From positions 1 through 48,201 of the forward strand of contig JAJKFJ010022930.1 in assembly GCA_027382625.1 (NCBI GenBank): 48,201 nucleotides of DNA, written 5' to 3'. This document shows, in pieces, positions 1-14,000 of this stretch. Position numbers and translations under genes: made by a program. Origin of the DNA: Tetmemena sp. SeJ-2015. Lineage: Eukaryota; Ciliophora; Spirotrichea; Sporadotrichida; Oxytrichidae. The stretch's first letter is position 1. Every line of letters begins with the position of its first letter. The notes beneath the pieces are model-generated. The model was not told where the DNA came from. It searched no databases and was given only the letters and a program-made list of their open reading frames with translations.

Positions 1-75
1 TTTACGAGTTGGAGGCGCCGCGGCAGGGGGACCAGAGGTCGGGCAGGTTGACGCTACACGTCCAGGAAGTAAGTA
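1..75. other. GC-rich left edge, unlike the rest
   Basis: The first ~60 bases are markedly GC-rich (gcgccgcggcaggggg) and then give way abruptly to AT-rich sequence. Nothing in the corresponding part of the downstream paralogue resembles it. It may be a contig-end artefact, a mis-joined read or the tip of an unrelated element. No gene is seen. Confidence 0.3.
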
Positions 76-371
76 GACCATGGGTTGAACTCGTATGAAC
101 CAATATCAAATATTTATTCAATGCCATTCTTAGGTTTTGGGTTGCATTCGGTCTTTGCGATTCATGCTGGAAAGAATATATTGAATTGACATATTACTCG
201 TAAGAATTAATTTATTGTATCTCCGATTACTCATTCATATTCATCCTATATTATTAAAATTTCAGATGGTCTACTGTGAGCACTAAATATATTTTAAATT
301 TAATTTCCAATAAATTCTATTTTCATAATAAATTCTCTACTATATCTACTATTCATGTTTTAGGAATACTT

Positions 372-3300
372 CAGTGCCTCAGCGTTAGATGCATCCTAGT
401 CAATAATTTTATCTCAGAAAATAACTATTAACTTTATTTAACATGGTGTTCCTATCTTACTGTCTCCACATTCCTCGCTATTGATGACTTTACTTACACA
501 ACTAAAAATTGATAAATAATGCGCGTATATATATATATTCTTACAATTATTTCTATCCTCATAAAAGAAAAATGAAGGAAAAAAATTTTTAACTGATGGA
601 AACAGCTTTGAATTTTAAATTTAAAGCGTGAGTAAACGTTTTGGCTCAGTTTCAAGCAAGTGCACCACTTAAATTATATATCAGCTTTGGCTTGCGCCAT
701 CCCCCGGAACAACTGAAGCTCCTCCCTCTTTCATCACTCTTGATACGACAAACAACTAAATTACGGTGGTAAGCAACGACTCAGCCGTTGCTGGAACTTA
801 TGATTTCATTCTCAGAGGAAGAGAAGGGCCACTAACTCTCACATATCCATATCAAAACTATAATATCAAATTATATTGCTCATTATATTACAGATACTAA
901 GATGAGACTTTCACTATAACAATGGTGGCTGCTCCAGAAGTTATAACACCAGTCGTTGTAGACACACCTCCTTATTTTGTGGAAGATCTTAATTAGGTCA
1001 TTGTGATAGTTGGCCAGATTAAAATATTCTCGTTCCCTCAAATAAAAAACCCTAATGCAAATGAAGTATTAATTGATCTTTCAATTAGCAAAGACATAAA
1101 GAGCTTTGTAACATAAACTTCAATAGAAATTCGATGAAATTTCACTCTTTGATAATTTAGGATTTTTATATGAATATTTTTAAGTTTACTCAAGTGGAAG
1201 AGAATAAATAGCTATAAATCCAACATTAAACAGCCAATAAGGCACCAAAATAATAAAAATAAAGCTAACTGATAGCAAAATAGGTACTCTATATTCCTAC
1301 TATCAGCTGAACATTATTATCCTACCTAAGAGCGTTCATATTATCTTTTAATTCCTGTAATTCAACCAGTCTAGAATTAAACTGAGTCCAATTAAAGCTA
1401 CTGGAACAAATTTGATGAGTTCCTTAATGATCAATAAAATGATTAGGAATCTAACCTGGAATCTAATCATTCACAAGACTTATCTTAAGATCAAATCAAA
1501 GAATTACTAGATATCATAGATTAATTCTTGTAACTAATATGAAATAAAATTTATTTAAGGCTTTAGTAATTTAAATGTCTCTTTTAAGATGTTTTATTTA
1601 GAGATTCTAACATTACAAATGAGGATCTTTCAAAACTTTAAGAGAGTTTAATTGTTAATTCAAGCAACTCCCGACTCATCAAGTTGATTCAAAAGAATTC
1701 CAAAGCCCCAGATTTGAGAGCATCAATTTCTAAGATAGATCAACTAGGAAAAATAACAATAAACTTCAATAGACCAGTCATAATTCCGAAATCTTACTAG
1801 AATTTTACAAATGTTTACAAAATATATTGTTTATATGTGGTCATCTCTGCTTCAATGCCGCTCTAAATTAAAAGTTAAGATAGCAAAAAGTTGCAATCTA
1901 GAAACATATTTATGTTTTAAGTGACTAAAAATATTAATTAACTTGTTTGTTACGACTTCCAACACTAAGACTAGGAAATATTTAAAATGGAAAATCACTA
2001 GTTTTACAAACTATCAATTAATCATGAAACTTATTTTCGAACAACCTGAGACGATATTCTATTTATTTTACGATATCTCAAATAAAATAATTTTTTAATT
2101 ATTTATATCACAAGAAGTAAGATTTATATAAAACTTGATTCTATATAGAAAATGGATTACCTGACTTTGACTTTCATTCTTAATGGATTGTTCCTAGATC
2201 AGCAAACTTTATAACCTATCTAATATCTATACCAAGTGACACATTCTATTCCCAAGCAAATGAGAAATGATGGTATAAATTTATTTGCTAAATAATTTTT
2301 TCGAAACAGATTTATCAAAATAAATTAGCGAACTTACACCTTCAGCTGTAGATGGCCTGAAGAGCTTCATTATGGGAAACTATATCATCAACATATTCTT
2401 GTAAGATACATTTTATGTATTACAATAATATAGAGCAACTACTTTACAATTTTTGTGGGGTATGATAAATAACTTGCAGCTAATAATCCACACACCTCTT
2501 ATGGATATTAACTTCCCTGCAAATGCTAATTTTGTGTTCAGTTTCATTATTGAGATAGTGACTTTTGATATTTTTCCTTCTGAGGATTTATTGAACAGCA
2601 TATTTAACTTTTCTGATTCTTAGCCCTATAATGATAGATTTGATGAGCTAGGATACTCAAGCAGCAACATAATTTACAATTTAGGATCTAATAATTTCTA
2701 CATTTGGAGTTTCTTTGCGATTATTGCAGTTCTTGTTATTTTAGGATCATTGAAACAAAAAGTGAGGATGTAAATATTTATTCTAACTCTAAAAATGATT
2801 TTATAGTTTCAGAAAAATATACTGCATCTTATATGACTTAGTAATTTACAATGCAATTCTGAGATTCTTTATTGAGGGTTACCTTGAAATAGTTTTGATG
2901 GCATTCGTGACTTGCCTAAGTGTAATATATTCTTATGTTTTATGATTTGTAGCTTAATTTTGGATAATTGAGCGAAAACTTATCCTCGCTGATGGGAATG
3001 AGTATGCTTTTAGTTATATTTACTCTTCCTTTTCTAAGTATCTACATTTTGAGAAAGTACAGAATTAGACTTAAAGATGAAAAGATAGAAAAGAGAGTGG
3101 GAACTTTGTATGAGGAGTTAAGACTCAACTACTTTTTAGATCAGTCCTATTAAGTTTGGTTCATGTTTCGTAGGCTCTCCTTTGCTATTGTGGCTGTTTT
3201 CTTATAAAACTAGCAGAGCTTCTTCCATTTAAGCTACCTAATTTTATAGTAGCTTTTGTACTTGAGCTACATAATCAGTGCGAAGCCGTTTGAAAACCCA

Positions 3301-4243
3301 TTACTGAATTAGATGGAGGTTTTTAATGAGCTCTGCACACTAGCAATTATTTACCATTTCTATCTTTTTTAAGACTACGTATCTGATGATGTATCTTATA
3401 ATGCTGGGTGGTTAATAGTGCTCATTATCTTCATACAAATCTTGACTAACATCATAATAATGATAGTTCAAACCCTGAGAAGTCTATATTATTTCGATTT
3501 ATAGTTTTGAGCTTTAATTTCTTATTTATTAAATAGTTCAAATACTAAATCTGGCTTCTGTTTAGGAAGATAAGGAGGAGACTTAAGTTATACAAAGCTT
3601 TAAAGATGAAATTATACTCAGGTGTTCTAAATACTGATAGATTATATCAATCTCAAAGAATTAGCAACCACTCATCTATTGTATTGACTTTAGCAAATGG
3701 AAAATAGATAAATAAGGGAATAGCAGTTTTACTTATCATTATATTATTTTTGATTTGTCCTACCTTAAAATGAGAGTCATAGCAACAGTGATGCACACTT
3801 TGAAGAAGGTTGTTCACCTGACTAGTCAATTCACAAATAAGGTGCAACCCAGATTGGAAAAATTAACCCTCATACTTCTGATAATGATCTCACAAAAATT
3901 AATAATGCTACTCTTGCTCTTGAAAACGATAACATCTGCTATGATAGAATTATAAATAAATAGAAATATTGATTTTGAGGGTGATGAAGATAAAAATAAA
4001 AATTATAATACGGGCAGATTTTATTAAGCAACTGATAAATACAGCTAAAAGACTCTTGATAAAACAACTATATCTATTGCGCCAGAAACTAATAAAAATA
4101 TCATTGATCAACCGATAGAATCCTTCAACTCAACTCCTAACTAATCTCATAAATTATTATCTTATAGAGAAAATGAAGTAGCGCTATTAGATCAACTTAG
4201 AGATCAATATAAGAAAAATTTTGCCAAGGCAAATAAGAACTGA
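372..4243 (+). CDS. Gene A: cadherin-like multi-pass membrane protein, 5' truncated
   Basis: This is the 3' part of a large ciliate surface protein, read with TAA/TAG as Gln and ending at TGA 4241-4243. It shows Ser/Thr-rich cadherin-like segments (for example GTYDFILRGREGP), a conserved block ending in NFNRPVIIPKSY, and a multi-pass C-terminal domain with the run GYSSSNIIYNLGSNNFYIW and the motif RVGTLYEELRLNYF. A polar Asn/Lys-rich tail ends in KANKN. Gene B downstream is its tandem copy, so the missing signal peptide and propeller region should lie left of the window. Several frame breaks occur, one of them at 3954-3968 with a 5-bp direct repeat. They could be short IESs or decay. Family membership rests on matching B and D; ligand and function are unknown. 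Confidence 0.72.
372..4243 (+). repeat. Tandem duplication, copy 1
   Basis: This is copy 1 of a ~4-kb direct duplication with copy 2 at about 6690-10931. Both copies carry the phrase tagtcaataa near the left end and matching membrane domains at the right end. Positions ~3285-3433 appear identical to 9965-10113, while other parts differ at many positions and by indels. The uneven divergence suggests selection on the membrane domain or local gene conversion. Confidence 0.8.
3954..3968 (+). other. Candidate 10-bp IES, pointer AAATA
   Basis: AAATA at 3954-3958 and again at 3964-3968 are 10 bp apart. The reading frame of gene A hits TGA just after this point. Removing one repeat and the spacer restores a frame into the acidic tail DFEGDEDK, matching the tail of gene B, which is continuous here. 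A 2-nt net indel mutation relative to gene B would explain the same observation. Confidence 0.4.
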
Positions 4244-4690
4244 CTATTTAAATAAACAAGAAATAAGTTACACAGATATAACTTACTGGAAATGTATTTT
4301 GATTTAATATTTATATAATGCATTTTGAAACGATTATAATATTAAAAATAAGTATTGAAGTAGAATTATGCCGTCTATTGGTAACTTAAAACTTTAAAAA
4401 TATCACAAAAAATTATAATTCATTTAAATGCTTAGAATAATTTTTCTGATTAAAAAAAAGTAAAAGTTGCAAATAAGTTTAATTAAAACTACCTAATTAA
4501 GCTAAAGATAAAATTATAATACAGTTCAAATTTGTAAACCAAAGGAATGAGGCAATCAGTAGTTTTCTTATTTTTATACATAAAGTAAGCAAAGATAAAA
4601 CGTTTTCTATGAATTATCTTCAATAGTCAAAACTTTTATAGATTGATGATTAAAATTTAAGTTTTTCTTTAAAATTAAGTAAATTTATGG
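4244..4690. other. AT-rich spacer between genes A and B
   Basis: About 450 bases of AT-rich DNA follow the stop of gene A. No convincing coding sequence, RNA gene or repeat was seen in it. Confidence 0.5.
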
Positions 4691-4749
4691 GACTAATATC
4701 TTTTTCTAATATATAAGAAAGATTAATATATTTATGTGATATCCTAGGT

Positions 4750-7700
4750 ATGAGGATTGTGCTTGGAAACCCCTTTTCCAAGACTATATGGAGGAAGTGT
4801 TTCGGGTGATACCCATTTCATGGTTTTTGAGTAAGCTGACAGCTATCAGTTTTTGATAGGAGGATACACCTAGGATTCCAGTTTAAATGCAAATGCTGGA
4901 GCTTCCTCAAAAGTAGCAATCATACATTTTTTAATCATCTTACTTCAACAGATTTATACAGAAGCAATATTATTTTAATAAGATTTATAACTTTTAAAAT
5001 TTCATATTAAAAACTATCTTTATCAATTTAAGTAATATATTTGTTAAGAAATAATATATATTATATTTTTGTAAAGTCTTTATTTTATAATTTGGATAAA
5101 AGTAATTAAATCATAAATGAAATAGCCTGGTAGTTTGCTCTTACTGGTGATTCCAACTCTCAAATCACCCAGATAACTATCGATCTCAAATATAAATAAA
5201 ATATTATTCATAACAAATTTACTCTTAGAGTTATAAAGATTTTCTGCTGTTGTTGAAAGTGATTCCTATTTGACCCTAATTCTGGGAAATTTAAACGACG
5301 GCTCCTTGCTAGGGCAATAAATTTTCAGTGAAAATTAATTTTAATATAAGATCAAAACTCATTTTACATGGCTTCAAATTCAGCATCTCCAACTCTATAA
5401 TATTTTAGGGTATATTTTATTTAACAAATTAAAAATATCATTTACTAATTATAATTTGAATGACTCTAACTGCTGTTGACTTGATAAGTTGGAACTTGGT
5501 AACCTTCATTATGTTTAACTCGCCTGGGGACTAATTCCTCTATAATTATTTATTTCCATGAATTGATTGTGTATGACACTGTGAGTATGACCACTATTTA
5601 TATTTTTTGCTGTTTCTCGAAAGATTTGGACTTCAGATAACACCAAAATATACACAATGGATTTTGACTTCACTGGCCAAATCTTATTTCTGGGTGGAAG
5701 GTCGAAAGACAGTTTCAACTAGTACATTAATTTTTTACGCACCGAAGATTTCTTCATACGAAATTTTAAGCACCAACCCAGTCACAATTAACTTTTAAAA
5801 TAATTTAAAGACAATTTCAGATGACTACTCAATAACAATGGATTTTTAGATATCGAGTGGCTCAGAAAAATATTGGATAAAGAGGTTAAGTGTAGATTCT
5901 GCTTCAACAACCATTTTTGCTTGTACAGGCGCAATCACCGGAACCACTCGAAGATAAATCTATAAATTCACCTATGCTGCAAATATTCTTTCTGGTTATG
6001 GCGCCTACACATATACAACCACAGACTAAAAAAACTTAAAATAAATAGTCATATTCCATAAAATCATTCCTATCAATTATTTTAAAGAAAAATAAATAGT
6101 TTATCGAAAAATTTCCGATTTTATTTAAAGGAACTAAGATGAATGTGAGGAAATATTTACAGAGTCTGCCACAGTAGCTTACATGGTTAAAAAGAACATA
6201 GACACATCTTTTAGACTACAGTTGATAAGAATTTCCTTTGATTTATCTACTAGGGGAACTGATATTAATATTTTGAGGTGATGGGTACATATACATTTGA
6301 TTCGACAACCAACATGCTTAGACAAGCTAAAATTTACTCCGCCTCAAGGGTCTTTCTGATTATGTCTTCAAGATCAGTCTAACTTCAATACGATGTCTCT
6401 ACCCCTTATCAAGGTGCAATATTGAGCTTTCAGGATCCAGAAACTTGCTACAGCATAGTCTCTGAACCTGCCATTGCACTCAATATTGGATTAATGCCTG
6501 TAAGAGATTACTTACTTAATATTTATTTCTCTTCTTCTACTGAGCTTGAATGCTCGAGAAGATATCGTAATTTAGCAATCTCCAGTTCTTACTGCCTTAA
6601 TTTTCAACTGCCTACTTATTCCATAAAATAAAATACACTCCGCTAATAAATTTTAGCTGCTAATTTATTTTAAATGAAACAATATTTCAGCTCTTCTGGA
6701 ATGGACTCATCCTAGTCAATAACCTTATCTCAGAAAATAACAATTGCTTTTATTTAACATGGTGCTCCACCCTGACTACTACTTCTTTCTTGCCCATTAT
6801 AGTTAAAAATTAAATGAAAATAGGAATTAAATTAAAATAATAAATGAAGAGTTATAAAATATTGGCCGTTAAAATGAGAGCTTTGGAGCTCAATATGGGC
6901 TTGTTAGATAGCTCATTGAAAATTAATGTGAATTTATACTTTAATCTTCTTTTTGGCGCCTCTGAGCAGCGAGATATGATGCGCGCATTAATTTTAAAAC
7001 TGGAATATGAAATTTAACAAACTTTTGTCGCTTATACTATGTATTGAGCGCTCTCACACAATTAGATGCAAGGATAAAAAGTTCTTAGAATGTTATGCTT
7101 TATCGAATGGTGTTATTATTATTCTAATTATAGATAGTTAAACTGCAACTCATTTTATCCATTTCATTTTAATTTCTAATTTAATTCTCTTTTTTATTAA
7201 ATTCTCAGCCATAGTGACTTTTCCTACACAACTAAAATTATTGTAATAAAGATTAAATCTTAAGAATAAAGAGCAATATTTTTAATAATTTTGCAATAAT
7301 TTTGATAAAATTAAATAAACCAATGGGACAAGCTTTACTTATTATTTAAGCGTGAGTAAACCGTTTGGGTCAATTACTAGCAAATGCACTTCTGAAATTG
7401 TGTATAAGCTTTGGCATATACCATCCCCTGGTACTAAACTAGACCCTCCTTCCTTCATCAACCTTGATTCAACGAACAACTTACTCACAGTTATGACTAA
7501 TGACTCTTCAGTGGTTGGAACTTATCATTTCACTCTCAGAGCTAGAGATGGACCCTCCACTCTCACATATCAATTTAATAATTTAAATTCTAATTATATT
7601 ACGGGTTCTAGGATGAGAGTTTCACTTTGACTATGGTTGGAGTACCAGTTGTGGTAACACCAATTCCTGTAACACCAACTCCTGAAACACCAATAATTGA

Positions 7701-10700
7701 TTCTCCTCCTTACTTCGTCGAAGAATTTAATTTAGTCACAGTTCTGGTCGGATAAATTAAAATCATTTCTTTCCCTGAAATTAAAAATCCCAATTAAAAC
7801 GAAGTATTCATAGATGTTACAATTAGCAAAGATATCAACACCTTTATTAGATAAAAATTATTGATCTTTAATAAGTTAGGCCTTTTTTTAATTTAAGGTT
7901 TACGCAAGTGGAAGAGAATAAATAACTATAAATCCAATTTTCAACAGCTAAGAAGGAACAAAAATTATCAAAATAAAGCTAACTGATAGTAAAACTGGCA
8001 CTCTCTCTTCCATTTATCAGCTAAGCATTAATATTCTGCCTAAGAGCGTTCATATAATTTTTTTTAATTCCTGTTGTTCCACCCATCTAGAATCAAACTG
8101 ACTCAAACTCAAGCAATTGGAATAAATTTGATGAGTTCCTTAATGATCAATTAAGTAACTTTAAATCAAACCATTCGCAAGACTTAACTTAAGATCAAAT
8201 CAACGAATTAATAGCTCTTATAGATTACATCTTAAATTTATCCATTTAGAGCTATACTGATCTAGAAATTAATTACCTTCCTTTTTATATTAAAATTGCT
8301 TCATTTAATAGATTCTAACATAACAGATAAGGAGCTCGCGAAATTACAAGAGAATTTGATTTTTAGTGCAAACACCTCGAGATTATTAAAATTGGTTCAA
8401 AAATATTCCAAAGCCCCAGATTTGAAACCAACAATTTCTAAGATAGATCAACAAGGAAAAATAACTATAAACTTTAATAGGCCAGTGATCGTTCCAAAAT
8501 CGTACTAGAATTTTACAAATGTTCCTAATAAATATTTTATGTGGTCATCTCAGTTTCAATGCCTCTCCAATTTCAAAATTAGGAGGGTAACAAGTTGCAA
8601 GGTAGTAAAATAATATATTTGAAATTAAAATATTAATTAATTTGTTAAGTATGACTTCCAACGCTGAGACTAGGTAATATTTATAGTGGAAAATCACAAG
8701 CTTTACAAAATATCAAATGATCATGAGACTTAATTTTGATGAGCCAGAGACGAAAATCTATTTATTTTACGATATCTCTTATTAGAAAGTTTTATTTTTA
8801 TCGCAAGAAGTAAGATCCATTAAAGTCTTAAATTCATTTAGAAAATGGATTACCTAACTCTGACTTTCATTCTAAATGGACTATTCCTCGATGAATAAAC
8901 TTTCTAGCCTATCTAATATATCTACCAAACAACACATTCAATTCCCAAGCAACTAAGAAATGATGGTATAAAGTTTTAAGCTTAGTAATTTCCTCTTATA
9001 GATTTGTCAAATTTTATTAGCGAGCTAACACCCTCAGCTATTGATGGCCTAAAATTCTTTATTATGGGAAACTTTATCATAAACATATTCTTGTAAGAGA
9101 TATATCTTTTATATCTATAGAGCTACTTCCTTACAGTTTTTGTGGGGTATGATAAATAACTTACAGCTAATAATCCATACACCACTTATGGATATTAACT
9201 TCCCAGCAAATGCTAATTTTGTCTTCAGTTTCATCATTGAGATAGTTACATTTGACATGTTCCCTTCTGAGGATTTATTGAACAGCATATTTAACTTTCC
9301 TGATCCTTAGCCCTACAATGATAGATTTGATGAACTTGGATACTCAAGCAGCAACATAATTTACAATTTAGGGTCAAACAATTTCTACATTTGGAGTTTC
9401 TTTGCGATTATTGCTGCTCTTGCAATTTTAGGACCTTTGAAACAAAAAGTGAAGATGTAAGCTTTTATTATAAAATAGATTTTATAGATTCAAGAGAGTA
9501 TACTACATCTTGTATAACTTAGTAATTTACAATGCAATTCTGAGATTCTTCATCGAGGGTTACCTTGAGATAGTTATAATGGCCTTCGTTACATGCATTA
9601 ATGTAATATACTCTTAATTTTAATGATTTTAGCTTAATTTTGGATAATTGAGCGAAACTTTATCATCATTGAGTGGAATAAGTATGATTTCAGTTATATT
9701 TGCTCTTCCATTTCTAAGTATCTTTATTTTGAGAAAGTACCGACTAAGACTTAATGATGAAAAGATAGAAAAGAGAGTGGGAACTTTGTATGAAGAGATA
9801 AGACTCAACTACTTTTTAGTTCAATCCTATTAAGTTTGGTTTATGTTTCGTAGACTCTCCTTTGCAATTGTGGCTGTTTTCTTATAAAATTAGCAGAGTT
9901 TCTTCCATTTAAGCTACCTAATTTTATAATAGCTTCTTTACCTGAGTTACATAATTAGTGCAAAGCCGTTTGAAAACCCATTACTGAATTAGATGGAGGT
10001 TTTTAATGAGCTCTGCACACTAGCAATTATTTACCATTTCTATCTTTTTTAAGACTACGTATCTGATGATGTATCTTATAATGCTGGGTGGTTAATAGTG
10101 CTCATTATCTTCATTCAAACTTTGACTAACATCATAGTTATGATAGTTCAAACTCTGAGGAACCTATATTATTGTGCATTTCAAATTTCAATTTATGATT
10201 CTTATTTTAATCATTCTTTTAAAATAATAGATATGGCTTCTGTTTAGGAAGATAAGGAGGAGAGTTAAATTATACAAAGCCTTAAAGAAGAAATTATACT
10301 CAGGTGTTCTAAATACTGATAGATTATATCAATCTCAAAGAATGAACAACCAGATATCTACTATCACGACTCAAGAAAATGTAAAAAAGACCAACAAAGT
10401 AAATGAAGTTTTACTTATCAAATTATTATTTTTGATTTGTCCTTCCTGATAATGAGAGTTACAATAACAGCGACGCTGGTTTTGAAAAGATCTCATTGCC
10501 TCAATAATCAGGTCCCAAATAAGATGCTTCTTGGGTTAGGAAAAATAACTCACATATTTCTGAAAATAAACTCACTAAAACTCGTAATTCTACTCTTGCT
10601 TTTGAAAATTAAAACATCTGCAATGATAGAATTATAAAAAAATTGTATTTATTTTGATGTTGAAGAAGATAAAACAAAAAGTTAAAACTTTGGTAGACTT

Positions 10701-10931
10701 AATTATACAACTAAAAAATATAGATCAAATCCTCTTAATAAAACTACCATATCTATAGCGCCTATAACTAGTAAAAATTTCATTGATCAACGGATAGAAT
10801 CCTTCAGCTCAACTCCGAAGCAATCATAAATTTTATCTTATAGAGAAAATGAAGGAGTACTTTTAGATAAACTAAGAGATCAATATAAGAAAACTTAAAA
10901 GAAAACTTTCTCAAAAGCAAATAAAAAATGA
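4750..10931 (+). CDS. Gene B: propeller/cadherin-like multi-pass membrane protein
   Basis: This is a complete or nearly complete member of the surface family. It starts with a propeller-like N-terminal region (LETPFPRLYGGSVSGD, then FLIGGYTQDSS), similar in layout to genes D and E. Cadherin-like segments follow (MSKPFGSITSKC, GTYHFTLRARDGP, SPPYFVEEFN). The C-terminal membrane domain has LQLIIHTPLMDINFPANANF, FALPFLSIFILRKYRLRL and RVGTLYEEIRLNYF, then a basic stretch (WLLFRKIRRRVKLYKALKKK) and a polar tail with stop TGA at 10929-10931. Many in-frame TAA/TAG codons encode Gln. Frame breaks occur near 7568-7609, 9620-9635 and 10175-10235 and behave like short IESs, but their borders are unproven. 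The start codon is unresolved. Confidence 0.75.
6690..10931 (+). repeat. Tandem duplication, copy 2
   Basis: This is the direct repeat partner of 372-4243. The right-hand ~1 kb, encoding the membrane domain, is much more conserved than the left. The two copies differ in the length of the non-coding inserts at shared sites: about 54 versus 41 bases between the cadherin-like segment and the DE[ST]FT motif. Confidence 0.8.
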
Positions 10932-11064
10932 ATAAATAAGATACAAAACTTAAAAGCCACAATTATCTTGCAATAAGTGCTTATTTTATTATATAATTAT
11001 AAAATAAAATTAAAGCAATTATAAGATTAGAATTAAGTATTGAAGTAGAATTGAAAGAATAAAA

Positions 11065-14000
11065 TCAAGCTAATAAAAGCATCTTCTATTTTTTGGTGAG
11101 TTCTCTTTTCTTTTCCTTTTAGTGCTTTTTGAATTCCTCTATCTTCTTTTTGTAAACATCTAAGAATTCCTCGGGTTTCATTTGGCGCTTAGTCATAAAC
11201 TTCCTTACATTTTAATCCATATTTTAAGGTCCTGATTGTTAGAAGGAGCTCTTAAGAACGTAAAATTAAATTTAGATTAAAGAATCTAAGTCCGAAGCAT
11301 TAAAGGAGAAATGACTTTGGAGGCATGATCCTCTTTAGGTTTTTGGTCGCTGTTAAAATCCTAAAATTTGACATAAATTAAAACAAAAAAGCTTACGATG
11401 TTTCTCTTAGATTTAAAATTTTACTAAAGATTAGAGTTTGACCTTGCATGGGTATTGCTATTCACTGGAGTCTAGTGCTACTGAATGCTTAATTTTTTGA
11501 GATCAAGTGATGGTAAGGAAGTTGCCTTTCCAAGCTTCTAAATGCTCAGTTTATGTAATCTTGAATTGACTTCCTTGAACTCTTTATTCGTCTCACAATT
11601 TAATTTAACAAATCATGTTGATAAAGCCAAAATCAGAAATACCCTTGTTAAAAAATCCATTTCTATAAGCATGAACTTGAATTGTAACTTACGCTGCAGC
11701 TATCTCTCTTTACTTTCTAATTGCTACCTTGTGTCTATATTTTGTGCTCTACCCTCCAGCATTATTTAAATGAGTGGATTGAATCATCCAGGTTAAGAAG
11801 CTAACCCCTCTATCCTTGCAAAGCTGCAGTTTTTGCTCTATCTAAAAGCTTCAATATGTGTATTTTACTTACTTTCATCAGGAGAAAATGGTAATCGGTT
11901 CTTTTACTCGCGCCTTATCTCCTCAAGATTGTTATTTATCTCTGCCTCACTTTGATCAAGTGGCTTTTGGAAATTGTCAAACTAATTTATATTGTCATCA
12001 AGAGCCTCTCCTATGAACATCAGTGCTTGCTTCATTTTCTTAAAATCTTGTACTCCTTACTATCTCCATCTTAATCCTCATTATTTTCTGTCATGAAATA
12101 TAATTAAGAGTTCTATATATGAAACCTGAGCCTTCATCTAGGAATGAATTGTTATCCTCGTCTCTATCTGATTGACCCATTTCATCTCTTCTCTTTCCAA
12201 AGAGGATCGTTTTTCCACAAGGATTTTGGATTATTTGAATTCCTCGTAAATCTTTCTAAGCCCATCAATTCCACCCTGTCCATAGATCATTGCTATAATC
12301 CATATCTTATTGTGATCATTATATTGCATTTACTAAAAAGAAAGAAGCATTTGAATAGACTTACATAGCAAAACTTCTTCTCAACCATAAGATTTATCTA
12401 AGAGCATATTCCAACTACTTATGGAAAAACTATAGCAGCAACTTCAAACTTACAAAATAGTCTCTGGTTCATCTCACCATCTTACTGCAACTTTCTTGCG
12501 AGGTGCTTTAATCCATTTATTACACTAAAAACACTCTCTTTCTTTGCTAATTATTTATAAGAGATCAAATCTCAAGGTGTCATTTTGAGTTAGCAAGACT
12601 GAATAATCTAGCTTTCATTTTTAAGTCAAAGATGTGTCTGCAAAAAAGGTTACATAATATCAAGAGTCTTCTGAGTGTACTTTAAATAAGTGACTAATAA
12701 TGAAAAATTCGTAGCCTCTCTGATCTTCAGCTTCTCAAATCTAAATTATGGCTCTTTTCCCTGTTATTCTGGAATACATAATTTTAATTTGATAATGAAT
12801 ATGGCAAATTTATAATAGGTATCCTTAAACTCAGTTTAACCCTCATCTGTACTACATAAATTAAGATTCGCTCACTGATCTCGCAGTTAAAGCATCAATG
12901 CAGACTAAATATGGAAGGAACTTACATTCATGACCTTAGAGAGTGTCTCAAAGCTTGCAAGTCTTTATCTCTCATAAAACTTGGCATAGTTGTAAACCTT
13001 AACCATCATATCTGCTTCTTGCTAGAATAAATGAGAATCGATAAAATGACTTACCATAATCTTCGCCAAAGACTTACTAGAGACACCATTAGAAGCATTT
13101 GCTAACTAATCAAACTACTGAGTGAAAGAACTCTGATGAACAGTTATTGTATTGTTCAGCATTTCCTAAAGCTTAGCTACTCTCTTGTCAACAAGTTTCA
13201 TTTACAAATTAAAAGTTTCAAATTTGGCATCATCAACAGATTTCCTATTTCCATCTCTAAAATATTTTAATAATCTTCTTAATCATATAAATTAATTTTA
13301 GCATTCTATCCTCCAGCAGTCGTTGATTATGAGTTAACACAAATCTTTTGAGTCTTTCTTCATTTTCTTGGAAAAGGGAAGTAAATCATCTCCTTCTTGA
13401 ACCGTACTCAAATTATGCTTTTTCACGATCAAATTCTTCCCTAACTGGAGAGTTTCTTTTCCCTTCACAAATCCGTCTTTCTCAGTAGACAGCTCTCCTT
13501 CTTAATCCAGATAACAAAGAAATAGCACTTTAATGGGGAAAATGAGATTCATTTTCTTTATCATAATTTCATCATTGTTTTGAGAATCTTAGAGAGAGGA
13601 TAATTATAAAAAGGATGGTGTTAGTGTTATTTTTGCTTTTCTTTTATTAAAGTCTCTTGAATTATAAATTATTGCTCTAAATGTTTTAAAAGGAGTATAG
13701 TAAGTTACTTCATTTATGGGACCGACTGATATCTTGAATTTCTGTCACGATTACTTTTTAAGTTTGCAATTTTGAAAAGCATTAACTGCTCATTATCAAT
13801 TATAGAATGATAAATTCCCTTTAAACTTATTATTCTGGGCATCATACTTCTCAATACTCTAGTTCATTATAACTGCATTCTTTCTTGAATTTTAAAAGCT
13901 CAGTCTACAGAAAGTTTGAATAACTTGAAAAACCTTACTAGCTTAGCTGTTCTCTGACGATTTTGAAGGATTCTAAATTCAATCTTTTAATCGTGGTATT

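Noticed and set aside
845..898. 54-bp insert in gene A between the cadherin-like segment and DETFT
   Set aside because: The raw frame is open through it in copy A, so its removal is not required; only the shorter counterpart in copy B breaks the frame. It was not listed as an IES.
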